Origin: Arthrobacter sp. 18067
GTDB lineage: Bacteria > Actinomycetota > Actinomycetes > Actinomycetales > Micrococcaceae
Reading direction: 5' to 3'
DNA length: 64,000 nt
NCBI RefSeq assembly: GCF_902706295.1
Contig: NZ_CACSJJ010000007.1
Location: 62,001-126,000, forward strand
This document shows, piece after piece, positions 33,006 through 39,906 of this stretch (within the stretch, counting starts at the first letter, position 1; every line of letters starts with the position of its first letter). The position numbers and the translations under genes are program-made. The notes below the pieces were generated by a model that saw nothing but the letters and a program-made list of their open reading frames with translations, did no database searches and had not been told where the DNA came from.

Positions 33006-33550
33006 GTATCACCGTGGCCGACTGCGGCCTGCCCGAACTGCCCGAGGGGCAATGGTGGGAGGTGGTTCGCGTTGAAGAGCGCTCGGGTTGGGCGGTATCG
33101 GGCGGGTTTCCATACCGCCACAATGACGCAGTGCCCGAACATTATGCCGTTCGAATAATGCGGTCGGTAGATGTGCCGGCCACGGTCGAAATCCACGAAC
33201 GCGGCTGGTGGCTAAAACCCCGGCACGTGCCAGTGCCAGCGACAACCCGCAACGAGATCGTGGCCAGGCAACGCATTGGGGAATACACGCCTCCTCGTAA
33301 CGAGTGCGGGTTCACGGTGGGCGACTACTGGGACTATGAGCAGGACCTGACTCCTGAGCTGGTCCTCCACCACGCCAAGAAGTTGGTGAAGCGACTGGAG
33401 AACGAGCGCGCAGAAAAGGTGGTGGCCGACAAGAAACGTAGCGAACGGGAAGCCCAGAAAGCAGCAGCCAAGGTCATCACCGATTCCCTGCTCGGCGCCT
33501 ACCCTCCCAAGACACTGCCGCCGGTCGAGAAGAAGAAGGGCAAGGGTTGA
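33002..33550 (+). CDS. Unknown protein with basic coiled-coil C-terminus
   Basis: The 182-residue product has a strand-rich N-terminal domain (GQWWEVVRVEERSGWAVSGG) and a long charged helix (ENERAEKVVADKKRSEREAQ) ending in a Lys-rich tail. Its TGA overlaps the TTG start of the methyltransferase, so it may assist that enzyme. Function is unknown. Confidence 0.65.
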   Translation: MSITVADCGLPELPEGQWWEVVRVEERSGWAVSGGFPYRHNDAVPEHYAVRIMRSVDVPATVEIHERGWWLKPRHVPVPATTRNEIVARQRIGEYTPPRNECGFTVGDYWDYEQDLTPELVLHHAKKLVKRLENERAEKVVADKKRSEREAQKAAAKVITDSLLGAYPPKTLPPVEKKKGKG

Positions 33551-34776
33551 GCGGACTGACCGTGTCGGACTTCTTCTGCGGAGCCGGCGGGTCATCCACG
33601 GGCATGGCCCAGGTGCCCGGCCTCCATGTGAGGCTGGCACTGAACCACTGGGAACGGGCGATCCAGTCCCACTCGCACAACCACCCGGACACCGAGCATG
33701 CGTGCGCTGACATTGCGCACATCAGGCCCGAGTACACGCCTCGAACCGATCTTCTCTGGGCTTCACCTGAGTGCACAAACTTCACGGTAGCTAAAGGCGT
33801 GAAACGGGACTCATGGGACGGGGAGAACGTGATCCCGGATGAGGCCGCGCAAAGGTCCCGGGCGACCATGTACGACGTGCCGCGGTTCGCAGAAGTGCAC
33901 AGGTACGCCGCCATCATGACTGAGAACGTCGTGGAGGTGACTGCTTGGAAACCGTTCAGGGGCTGGCTGCAGTCCATGACGGACCTTGGTTACGAGCACC
34001 GGATCGTGTCGTTGAACAGCATGCATGCTCAGGCTTACGGGCCTGGTGCTCCGCAATCCCGCGACCGGGTCTACATCGTGTTTTGGCTCAAAGGGAACCG
34101 GGCACCGGACTTCGACCGGCTGCGCCCGTACGCCGACTGTCCGAGTCACGGCAGGGTGCAGTGCTTGCAGGTGTTCAAGAAGCCGGGCCGGCTGGCCGGG
34201 AAGTACCGGGCACAGTACGTGTACCGCTGTCCCGCGTCGGACTGCGCGAGGGTGCTTGAGCCAAGTGTTCGCCCGGCATCGGATGCGATCGATTGGAGCC
34301 TGAAAGGGGTCCGGCTGGGTGATCGTAAGCGGCCACTGGCCGACCGGACCCAGCAGCAGATCGTGGATTTCGTGAACAAGTTCGGGGAGCAGCCTGGACT
34401 GACTCAGTACTACGGGACCCCCCATCCGAAACCGGTGACTGAGCCGTTCTCCACCTTCACAACACGGGACCGGCATGGCCTTGTGACGTTCCGGCGGAAC
34501 GCCAATGTTGTGCCGGTGGATGCTGGCCCGTTCAGCACGATCACTGCCGGCGGCAACCACCACGGCCTTGTCTCGTACACGCGGGCCGACCTGGATGACG
34601 TCGAGTTCCGGCTCATCCAACCCCACGAGCAGATGTGGGGAATGGACTTCCCTCGGGATTACACGATCCTGGGCACCAAGAAGGAACGGACCATGCAGGC
34701 GGGCAACGCTGTGACACCAGCCGCAGCCCGCGACATTGCTGGCATTGTGGCCGACTCATTCGAGCTGGCTGCCTAA
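33547..34776 (+). CDS. C5 cytosine DNA methyltransferase, variant PEC motif
   Basis: The 409-residue enzyme starts at TTG 33547 (TTGA overlap). Motif I is DFFCGAGGSSTGM. The catalytic loop is WASPECTNFT with Cys76, so the usual PPC is PEC. Motif VI is MTENVVEV and motif VIII QSRDRVYIVF. A four-cysteine insert (DCPSHGRVQC, YRCPASDCAR) could bind zinc. The C-terminus has two GLV modules (RDRHGLVTF and NHHGLVSY) and ends with QAGNAVTP. It may protect phage DNA from restriction, or supply 5-methylcytosine to the oxygenase-like protein encoded 0.7 kb downstream. Confidence 0.92.
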   Translation: MSGLTVSDFFCGAGGSSTGMAQVPGLHVRLALNHWERAIQSHSHNHPDTEHACADIAHIRPEYTPRTDLLWASPECTNFTVAKGVKRDSWDGENVIPDEAAQRSRATMYDVPRFAEVHRYAAIMTENVVEVTAWKPFRGWLQSMTDLGYEHRIVSLNSMHAQAYGPGAPQSRDRVYIVFWLKGNRAPDFDRLRPYADCPSHGRVQCLQVFKKPGRLAGKYRAQYVYRCPASDCARVLEPSVRPASDAIDWSLKGVRLGDRKRPLADRTQQQIVDFVNKFGEQPGLTQYYGTPHPKPVTEPFSTFTTRDRHGLVTFRRNANVVPVDAGPFSTITAGGNHHGLVSYTRADLDDVEFRLIQPHEQMWGMDFPRDYTILGTKKERTMQAGNAVTPAAARDIAGIVADSFELAA

Positions 34777-34796
34777 AGAAAGAGGAGAAGAAGAGT

Positions 34797-35078
34797 TTGC
34801 AGAGAACACTGCACGACGTCCTGACAGAGATTCTGGACGACGCGGAAGGCGGGGTCGTTGTGATCCCAGCCGATGACCTGGCCGACCTTGTCGCCAAACA
34901 CCCTCCAGCGCAGCTCCAGACTGAGTGGGGCGTGGCATGGAGTCTGCCTGAAGCACACGGCACCAGCCAGTTGGACAGCTTGGAGACTGCCGAGGCAATG
35001 ACCGCGAACCTAGCTGACGCAGGGCATGAGGCCCGTGTTGTTTGGCGGGGCACGACGGACTGGAGGAACCGGGATTGA
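34797..35078 (+). CDS. Unknown protein after the methyltransferase
   Basis: The 93-residue product starts at TTG 34797, ten bases after AGGAG (MQRTLHDVLTEILDDAEGGV). The helix GVVVIPADDLADLVAKHPPA is followed by a strand/helix ending ANLADAGHEARVVWRGTTDW. It overlaps the next gene by TTGA. No family is recognised. Confidence 0.62.
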   Translation: MQRTLHDVLTEILDDAEGGVVVIPADDLADLVAKHPPAQLQTEWGVAWSLPEAHGTSQLDSLETAEAMTANLADAGHEARVVWRGTTDWRNRD

Positions 35079-35287
35079 CAGCGAAAAAGACGGAGACGAC
35101 CGAGCAGCATCCGAATGACTTGGTCACGCGCGATTTTCTGACACCGTGCTGCCATGTGCAACCCGAGTTTTGGGTGGAGTACGACGTCGTGAAGGGGATT
35201 GGCTGCACCGCGCAGAATTGCCTGAATGAGTGGCACCCCACCGGCACCAACGCCGTCTGGCAGGAGGAGCTGGTGCCCAATGGCTGA
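35075..35287 (+). CDS. Small cysteine-containing protein
   Basis: The 70-residue product begins at TTG 35075, coupled by TTGA. It has LTPCCHVQPEFWVEY and GCTAQNCLNEWH, a possible CCH...C...C zinc site. It overlaps the next gene by 8 bp. Role unknown. Confidence 0.6.
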   Translation: MTAKKTETTEQHPNDLVTRDFLTPCCHVQPEFWVEYDVVKGIGCTAQNCLNEWHPTGTNAVWQEELVPNG

Positions 35288-35477
35288 TTTCGAAGTACAC
35301 GGCAATGTCAGTTACTCGTTCTCTGCAATCATCGAGGCGGACTCGGCCGAGCAAGCCGAAAGCCTTGCCCTGGCTGATCGAGAAGGCTTCTGGCAGCTGG
35401 CCGTCGAGCAGGGCGACGTCCCTGATGCTTCCGACATCGACGTGGAGTTCGCACAAGCTTGGAGGGAAGGTAGATGA
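35280..35477 (+). CDS. Small acidic early protein
   Basis: The 65-residue product (ADFEVHGNVSYSFSAIIEAD) has a strand-strand-helix pattern with an acidic C-terminus. ATG 35280 lies inside the previous gene, and its stop overlaps the oxygenase gene by 4 bp. No family is recognised. Confidence 0.62.
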   Translation: MADFEVHGNVSYSFSAIIEADSAEQAESLALADREGFWQLAVEQGDVPDASDIDVEFAQAWREGR

Positions 35478-36166
35478 TCGACTATGGCAAGGAACCCCTC
35501 GACTTTGGCAACTATCCGCTGCCCGAGTGGAGGGAGTTCATGCACTACATGTACCTTCCCATCGCCATTCCGGGTCAGGATGGCATCCGGCTTCCCCAAC
35601 GGCTGGAGTTCGCCAGGGACCTAATCGAGGAGATAATCCGGCTGGAGGATGCCACCCAGTACATGTTGGGCTTCGACGGCAAGCGGTTTGACTACGTCTA
35701 CCTGACGATGCGCCGCGGCTTTGCCACCCCCGGCAATCCGCTGAACCGGCCCGGCTGGCATTCGGACGGGTTTGGGACCCACGACGTCAACTATGTGTGG
35801 ACTGACCGTTTCCCGACCTACTTCGCGTTGCAGGAATTCCACAACATCAGTGACGACCATAAAGAGTCGATCAAGCAGTTTACTCAGCAGATCAATCTCG
35901 CAAGGTGCGACGGTGTTGATCCGATCTGGACCTATCCCGACCATCAGCTTCTTCGGCTGGACTCGTCCGTAATCCACAGGGCACCCGAGATTCCGGCGCC
36001 GGGTGGCGTGCGCTCGTTCCTCAAGGTGTCGTTCTCGAACAGCAAGTACAACTTGGCAGGCAACAGCCACAATTTCCTGTTCGACTACGACTGGGACATG
36101 TTCGATCGTAACGCGGTCAGGAATGATCCGGCGCGGGGCGAGTCGGACTCTGGGGTGCCCGCATGA
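35474..36166 (+). CDS. 2OG-Fe(II) oxygenase-like protein
   Basis: The 230-residue protein carries a plausible double-stranded beta-helix iron site: RPGWHSDGFG with His96 and Asp98, a distal VIHRAPE with His168, and GGVRSFLKVSFS with Arg180 in the 2-oxoglutarate-binding place. A DxxH-type aromatic-rich core (NYVWTDRFPTYFALQEF) lies between. It is in the same coupled operon as the C5 methyltransferase, which suggests oxidation of methylated cytosine or another base. The substrate is not shown by the sequence. Relation to TET/JBP enzymes is possible but unproven. Confidence 0.68.
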   Translation: MIDYGKEPLDFGNYPLPEWREFMHYMYLPIAIPGQDGIRLPQRLEFARDLIEEIIRLEDATQYMLGFDGKRFDYVYLTMRRGFATPGNPLNRPGWHSDGFGTHDVNYVWTDRFPTYFALQEFHNISDDHKESIKQFTQQINLARCDGVDPIWTYPDHQLLRLDSSVIHRAPEIPAPGGVRSFLKVSFSNSKYNLAGNSHNFLFDYDWDMFDRNAVRNDPARGESDSGVPA

Positions 36167-36447
36167 GTCGCGATGAGGCTGCTGAGGCGCGACGCCTAGT
36201 TTGCAGTCGGGTCTACGTGAATCTGAAGGCCGATGACGTCAACCTCTCGCTCCAACTCCGGAAAAACCATGTCGGAGTCGACGGCACCGCGAGCCTTCGC
36301 TGTATCGACGAATTGGGCAAGGTCACCGAGCGTCATGTCGAAGCCGTGTCCGTCATCCGAGAACAGAAGTTTCAGGGTGCTAGAGAGATTTGCCATACCG
36401 CCAGTATTCCAGACGTGGCCGACTCCTCTGAGCAGGAGACCCCATGA
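36163..36447 (+). CDS. Alternative plus-strand frame overlapping an antisense gene
   Basis: The 94-residue frame has ATGA overlaps with both neighbours, as is typical of this operon, but its sequence (RLVCSRVYVNLKADDVNLSL) is not like a known domain. It fully overlaps the minus-strand frame at 36196-36396, which looks more protein-like. Probably only one is real. Confidence 0.35.
   Translation: MSRDEAAEARRLVCSRVYVNLKADDVNLSLQLRKNHVGVDGTASLRCIDELGKVTERHVEAVSVIREQKFQGAREICHTASIPDVADSSEQETP
36196..36396 (-). CDS. Antisense small protein within the early operon
   Basis: The 66-residue frame (LSSTLKLLFSDDGHGFDMTL, then GDLAQFVDTAKARGAVDSDM) has the helix-strand layout of small phage proteins with an xTLGDLxxFVDxA core. 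It is the only minus-strand gene between 22.4 and 39.4 kb. The ribosome binding site is weak, but an AATACT -10-like element lies just upstream, so it could be nearly leaderless. It may be expressed in the lysogen. Confidence 0.52.
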   Translation of the reverse strand: MANLSSTLKLLFSDDGHGFDMTLGDLAQFVDTAKARGAVDSDMVFPELEREVDVIGLQIHVDPTAN

Positions 36448-36620
36448 AGCCTGAGGAGTTGAAAGCTCACGCAGAGCGCTTGCTGCAGGAACTGGTTCGC
36501 GACGTTGAGTACAGCACCGTCTACGACGACTGGGACCTGCAGGGCGCCGCAGAGCAAGACTGGCTGGCGATTCACGACTTGATGGCCTCCGCCACCGCGA
36601 CGTTCGCATGGCTGGACTAA
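36444..36620 (+). CDS. 58-residue acidic helical protein
   Basis: ATG 36444 overlaps the upstream stop (ATGA) and reads MKPEELKAHAERLLQELVRD through to TATFAWLD. The helical acidic product is convincing as a coding sequence, and its frame overlaps the next small gene by 13 bp. Function is unknown. Confidence 0.62.
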   Translation: MKPEELKAHAERLLQELVRDVEYSTVYDDWDLQGAAEQDWLAIHDLMASATATFAWLD

Positions 36621-36784
36621 GTGTAGAAGTGGCTGCAAAGGCGCTTGCCGTCCACCGGCCAGTTACCCGGCCCGAAGTAAAGGGCATCAACTGCAGCCAC
36701 TGGCCATGCCAAGAATTCACGACTGACACGATGATGGGCTTCCTGCGACACCAAGCAGCCGTGATCGTGGAATCCACTGACTAG
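36608..36784 (+). CDS. 58-residue protein with CxHxxC motif
   Basis: ATG 36608 gives MAGLSVEVAAKALAVHRPVT followed by GINCSHWPCQEF and a final helix. The NCSHWPC segment may bind metal. It ends just before the AAAGGA site of the nuclease-like gene. Confidence 0.55.
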   Translation: MAGLSVEVAAKALAVHRPVTRPEVKGINCSHWPCQEFTTDTMMGFLRHQAAVIVESTD

Positions 36785-36796
36785 AAAGGATGCGGT

Positions 36797-37363
36797 TTGA
36801 ACGCACGTGAGACGACGAAAGCGATCGAAGCGGCTCTCCTGCTCAAGTACACGGCCCATCAAACGCACTGGGCCGTGTTGCGGGAACTCTCCTTGTTCGA
36901 CCCTGACGCTGTTGCGCAGAACAAGGGGAAGCGCAAGTACGACGCCAACCGTGAGGTGGAGCGTCGGCGGATCGATATGTTGCTGATCAACCTGAAACGA
37001 AGGGGCGTGAAAGTCCCGAACGAGCGCATGGCGCTCGAAATCAAAGTGACTCGTGCCGACTTCAAACGTGACACGGAGGACAAACGCCGAGCCTGGATGG
37101 CACACGCCGACAGGTTCGCCTATGTCACTCCTGCCGGCCTGATCACCAAGGATGAGCTGCCAGCGGGCTGCGGGCTCATCGAATACCACCCCGACGCATT
37201 GTTCGGCGGGGACCGGTTGAAGTGGAAGGTGACCGCCCCATACAAGCAGGAGCGGGCCACTGACTTCGACCAAAACTTTATCGTGTACCTGGCCAACAGG
37301 CTCTCGACAGCAGAGCAACAGCTACGGCGCACGAATCGCAGAGCAGGATTCATCGCGGCATAG
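36797..37363 (+). CDS. MmcB-like PD-(D/E)XK nuclease
   Basis: The 188-residue protein starts at TTG 36797 with AAAGGA upstream. Its core reads RRRIDMLLI (Asp60), then MALEIKVTRADF (Glu81, Lys83), DKRRAWMAHADRFAYVTPAG and LPAGCGLIE. This is the pattern of the MmcB family of putative repair endonucleases and gives the full D...E-x-K site. It could process phage or host DNA ends. The N-terminus is a helix bundle, and no partner helicase is encoded nearby. Confidence 0.75.
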   Translation: MNARETTKAIEAALLLKYTAHQTHWAVLRELSLFDPDAVAQNKGKRKYDANREVERRRIDMLLINLKRRGVKVPNERMALEIKVTRADFKRDTEDKRRAWMAHADRFAYVTPAGLITKDELPAGCGLIEYHPDALFGGDRLKWKVTAPYKQERATDFDQNFIVYLANRLSTAEQQLRRTNRRAGFIAA

Positions 37364-37366
37364 TCA

Positions 37367-37393
37367 TGCCCTGATTGTCCAACGTTTAGAAAC
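37367..37393 (+). promoter_or_regulatory. Early-region palindromic motif, copy 6
   Basis: TGCCCTGATTGTCCAACG followed by TTTAGAAAC, 16 bp upstream of ATG 37409, with AAAGGA between. Confidence 0.66.
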
Positions 37394-37408
37394 TTTGAAA
37401 GGACTTGA

Positions 37409-37849
37409 ATGACAGAAATCATCGTTGAAACACCAGGCCTTGTCGCGTTCGGCGGGGACCTTGGTCACGACGTCGTTTGGGATCAGCTGGAAAGCTACGG
37501 CGACGCCAGTCCTGACGAGCATGACCTTTTCCGGTCACGGTTCGAGGTCGTGGCAACTGATGCCCACACGGATGGCGACCTGTATCAGGGCACGACGCTC
37601 ATGCAGGTGATTCGTCGGAAGTCGGACGGGCGAATGTTCGGCTGGTCCTATTGGCAGGCCGGCGGCAAGTATGGCGAGTCGTTCCGCGAATCGAACGGCG
37701 ACGACTTTGCTGACGAGCTGCCTGAGATTCAGTACGACTGGGACTCCCACGACTGGTCTGAAGACCCAGAGGTTCCTGGTTGGTACGTTTTCCAGCCGGT
37801 CGAGCCCCACCACCTCCCCGCCTACCGCTTCGCAAAGGAGTCTGCATGA
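37409..37849 (+). CDS. Unknown acidic protein before the RNA ligase
   Basis: The 146-residue product is rich in Asp, Trp and Tyr (YDWDSHDWSEDPEVPGWYVF) with a strand-rich centre (VIRRKSDGRMFGWSYWQAGG). It heads the operon that also contains the RNA ligase and overlaps it by 4 bp (ATGA). No family is recognised. Confidence 0.68.
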   Translation: MTEIIVETPGLVAFGGDLGHDVVWDQLESYGDASPDEHDLFRSRFEVVATDAHTDGDLYQGTTLMQVIRRKSDGRMFGWSYWQAGGKYGESFRESNGDDFADELPEIQYDWDSHDWSEDPEVPGWYVFQPVEPHHLPAYRFAKESA

Positions 37850-38478
37850 CCGATGTTCAGATTGAGGCCGTCGAACAGGAACCCATCGAATTCCTGGAGT
37901 GGCCGAAGACGCCGCGATTGTTCCGCAACATGGTGATCACGGAGAAGATCGACGGCACCAACGGCGCCATCATCATCACTAAGGACGGGCGTGTTGCTGC
38001 GCAGTCCCGCAACCGTCTGGTCATCCCTGGCAAGGACTCTGACAACTACGGGTTCGCCCGATGGGTCTACGAGAACGCCGGCGAATTGGCTGATGTACTC
38101 GGCCCTGGGCGTCACTTTGGTGAGTGGTGGGGGAGCGGCATTCAGCGCGGCTACGGTCTCACCCGCGGCGAGAAGCGATTCTCCCTGTTCAATGTCGAGC
38201 GGTACAAGAACCTGCCGCTGGAAAACGTGGACGGACTCGGGGTTGTGCCCGTGCTTGCCCGCCACACGTTTGACACTGAGGTGATCAAGCAGACTCTGGC
38301 CGACCTGGTTCGTTTCGGCTCTGCGGCCGCACCGGACTGGGACGGAGTCCCGGAGGGCGTCATCGTCTTCCATTCCCAGACGCGCCAGGTGTTCAAGGTG
38401 CTGATCGAGAACGATCACCTGACCAAGACACAAGCCGCCACCATCGACCCCCGAGAAGAACTGGACCTTGCAGCATGA
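37846..38478 (+). CDS. ATP-dependent RNA ligase (Rnl2/RNA_ligase family)
   Basis: The 210-residue protein starts at ATG 37846 with AAGGAG. Nucleotidyltransferase motifs are complete: I, ITEKIDGTNG with adenylated Lys34; an SRNR arginine (Arg56); III, FGEWWGSG; IIIa, FSLFNV; IV, VPEGVIVF with Glu170; V, FKVL with Lys184. The lack of a large C-terminal domain matches compact Rnl2-like or Rnl5-like ligases, which seal nicked RNA with 3'-OH and 5'-phosphate ends. It complements RtcB, which uses the opposite end chemistry. Confidence 0.88.
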   Translation: MTDVQIEAVEQEPIEFLEWPKTPRLFRNMVITEKIDGTNGAIIITKDGRVAAQSRNRLVIPGKDSDNYGFARWVYENAGELADVLGPGRHFGEWWGSGIQRGYGLTRGEKRFSLFNVERYKNLPLENVDGLGVVPVLARHTFDTEVIKQTLADLVRFGSAAAPDWDGVPEGVIVFHSQTRQVFKVLIENDHLTKTQAATIDPREELDLAA

Positions 38479-38669
38479 GACTCATTGAAATCGAGCAGGT
38501 ACTCGTAAACCCTGAACACGTCGCTGTTGTAGAACCAGTGGAAGGTGGCAGCAAGATTCATTTCCAGAATGGCACCGCTTTGACCTCCAGTCTGGCGCCA
38601 CTGGAAATCAGCACACGTCTGCAAGGCATGGAACTGCTATACGACGACACGGTGGTTCATGGCGGTTGA
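38475..38669 (+). CDS. Small protein after the RNA ligase
   Basis: The 64-residue product (RLIEIEQVLVNPEHVAVVEP) has an alternating strand pattern and is coupled by ATGA to the ligase. It overlaps the next gene by 11 bp. Similar short proteins occur in many phages without known function. Confidence 0.62.
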   Translation: MRLIEIEQVLVNPEHVAVVEPVEGGSKIHFQNGTALTSSLAPLEISTRLQGMELLYDDTVVHGG

Positions 38670-39378
38670 GTTCTGGGTGAACAACAAAGCGTTCGCCAAC
38701 CTGCTGCACAATGCACTCTGTATGGCCAAGGAGCCAGCAGCTAACGCCGTTCACCCGTACCTCTACCTGCGCTACACGTACGACCCGGACAGCCGCAGAG
38801 GTCAGCTAATGGCCTCGGGCATGTCCCGCTTCGCTGCCGGGCTCGACTGCACAATGGTTGAGCCCGGCGCGCCAGACGGCTACGCGGAACTCTTGCTGCG
38901 ACCTGTCAGCCCGGTGAAGGGTGGTGTGGTGGACGACGTGACCAAGCTGGCGTCCGGCATCAGAGCCGTTTCCTCCGCGGCCAGCGCAACCGTGGCCGTC
39001 CGCATCGAACACCGCGACAGGATCACTGTCACTTACGGCAGCGACCTGGTTGGTGAGCTGGCGGACCTGAACCCCGACATTGAGCCGTCGAAGTTCTACC
39101 TGGTCGAGGACATGGTGGATGAGCTGGCGGCAGCCGCTGCCCCGGTGACTCCGACAGCGTTCAACATCACGGTCCTAAATCGGATCAAGGATCTGAAAAT
39201 CACTGGCATGCCGGGGGACTGGGGGGTCATGGACTTGGCCCAGCACCCGGATAAGGACATTGTGGGCGTGGCCGTAGGTCCGAACTTTCGTGGACTTCTT
39301 GGTGTGATTGACCGCGCCAAGTACATGCAAGGGGGCAAGTGGGGAGATGGTCCCGGCAATCCCGACCACCTGTTCTAA
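38659..39378 (+). CDS. Possible degenerate clamp-like protein
   Basis: The 239-residue protein has a helix-strand layout like two clamp domains (AFANLLHNALCMAKEP; FNITVLNRIKDLKITG; then a glycine-containing C-terminus), but no clear clamp motif or terminal MPVRL. It ends the early operon and is followed by a bidirectional terminator. I am unsure whether it is a second sliding-clamp relative or an unrelated protein. Confidence 0.55.
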   Translation: MAVEFWVNNKAFANLLHNALCMAKEPAANAVHPYLYLRYTYDPDSRRGQLMASGMSRFAAGLDCTMVEPGAPDGYAELLLRPVSPVKGGVVDDVTKLASGIRAVSSAASATVAVRIEHRDRITVTYGSDLVGELADLNPDIEPSKFYLVEDMVDELAAAAAPVTPTAFNITVLNRIKDLKITGMPGDWGVMDLAQHPDKDIVGVAVGPNFRGLLGVIDRAKYMQGGKWGDGPGNPDHLF

Positions 39379-39383
39379 CAAGG

Positions 39384-39412
39384 AAGGCCCCACCCTGAAT
39401 GGGTGGGGCCTT
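39384..39412. terminator. Bidirectional terminator between convergent phage genes
   Basis: The twelve-bp stem AAGGCCCCACCC/GGGTGGGGCCTT with loop TGAAT is followed by TTGTTCC on the plus strand and a TTCCTTGTT run on the minus strand. Confidence 0.82.
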
Positions 39413-39416
39413 GTTC

Positions 39417-39656
39417 CTATTTGGGTGGAGTCCAATCGAGCGGCTTCACCGTTTTACGCCTGGACGCCACTGCGGGCGGCAGGTCAGAGGGTCTACGGCC
39501 AGGCTTGCCCTTCTTATTGGCAAGCTCAACCAGTTCCCTGACCGGCTTCTCATGCTCGGCACACAGCCACATGATGGAGAAACCGCCGTCCCCGTTGATA
39601 GTCCACTTTGTGACTCCGGGACGGTCGCACCGAAGGCACGTCGTGTCCTCACTCAA
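39417..39656 (-). CDS. Small zinc-finger, basic-tail protein
   Basis: The 79-residue product starts at TTG 39656 (MSEDTTCLRCDRPGVTKWTI) with GAGGAGG eight bases upstream. It has CLRC and WLCAEH, a likely zinc site, and a basic C-terminus (KKGKPGRRPSDLPP). The start overlaps the excisionase stop by 8 bp, so the two genes are coupled. A DNA- or RNA-binding role beside excision is possible. The function is unknown. Confidence 0.68.
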   Translation of the reverse strand: MSEDTTCLRCDRPGVTKWTINGDGGFSIMWLCAEHEKPVRELVELANKKGKPGRRPSDLPPAVASRRKTVKPLDWTPPK

Positions 39657-39840
39657 CCCGATCACCTCCTCGCCAGCTCTCAAGCCATTTATCGACCTCC
39701 GACAGTCTAAACCGGTATTCCCGGCCAACCCTGTGGTGAGGCATGTGGCGCGCATACTTACGCACCCAATCTTTGGACCGGTCAAGATGGCGGGCAACCG
39801 CAGGCACCCCGACCCATGGTTCAGTGTTTAGAATCTTCAT
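39649..39840 (-). CDS. xis: Excisionase (Xis), MerR-like HTH
   Basis: The 63-residue protein is a single winged HTH of the excisionase type: VGVPAVARHLDRSKDWVRKY followed by HHRVGREYRFRLSEVDKWLE. It is transcribed divergently from the integrase with a 66 bp gap, a common int/xis layout in actinophages. Xis bends attachment-site DNA and steers the integrase to excision. It and the zinc-finger gene are the only genes in this leftward unit. Confidence 0.85.
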   Translation of the reverse strand: MKILNTEPWVGVPAVARHLDRSKDWVRKYARHMPHHRVGREYRFRLSEVDKWLESWRGGDRVE

Positions 39841-39844
39841 GCAA

Positions 39845-39870
39845 TGATGCTAACATGTTTCTACACGACA
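39845..39870 (+). promoter_or_regulatory. Weaker copy of the early-region motif in the int/xis gap
   Basis: GATGCTAACATGTTTCTAC, followed by ACGACA, resembles the early motif with two extra bases inside. It lies between the divergent xis and int starts and could coordinate them with early genes. Confidence 0.45.
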
Positions 39871-39906
39871 CAACCAAGCACTATAAACGAAATGAATGGA
39901 GGGAGC

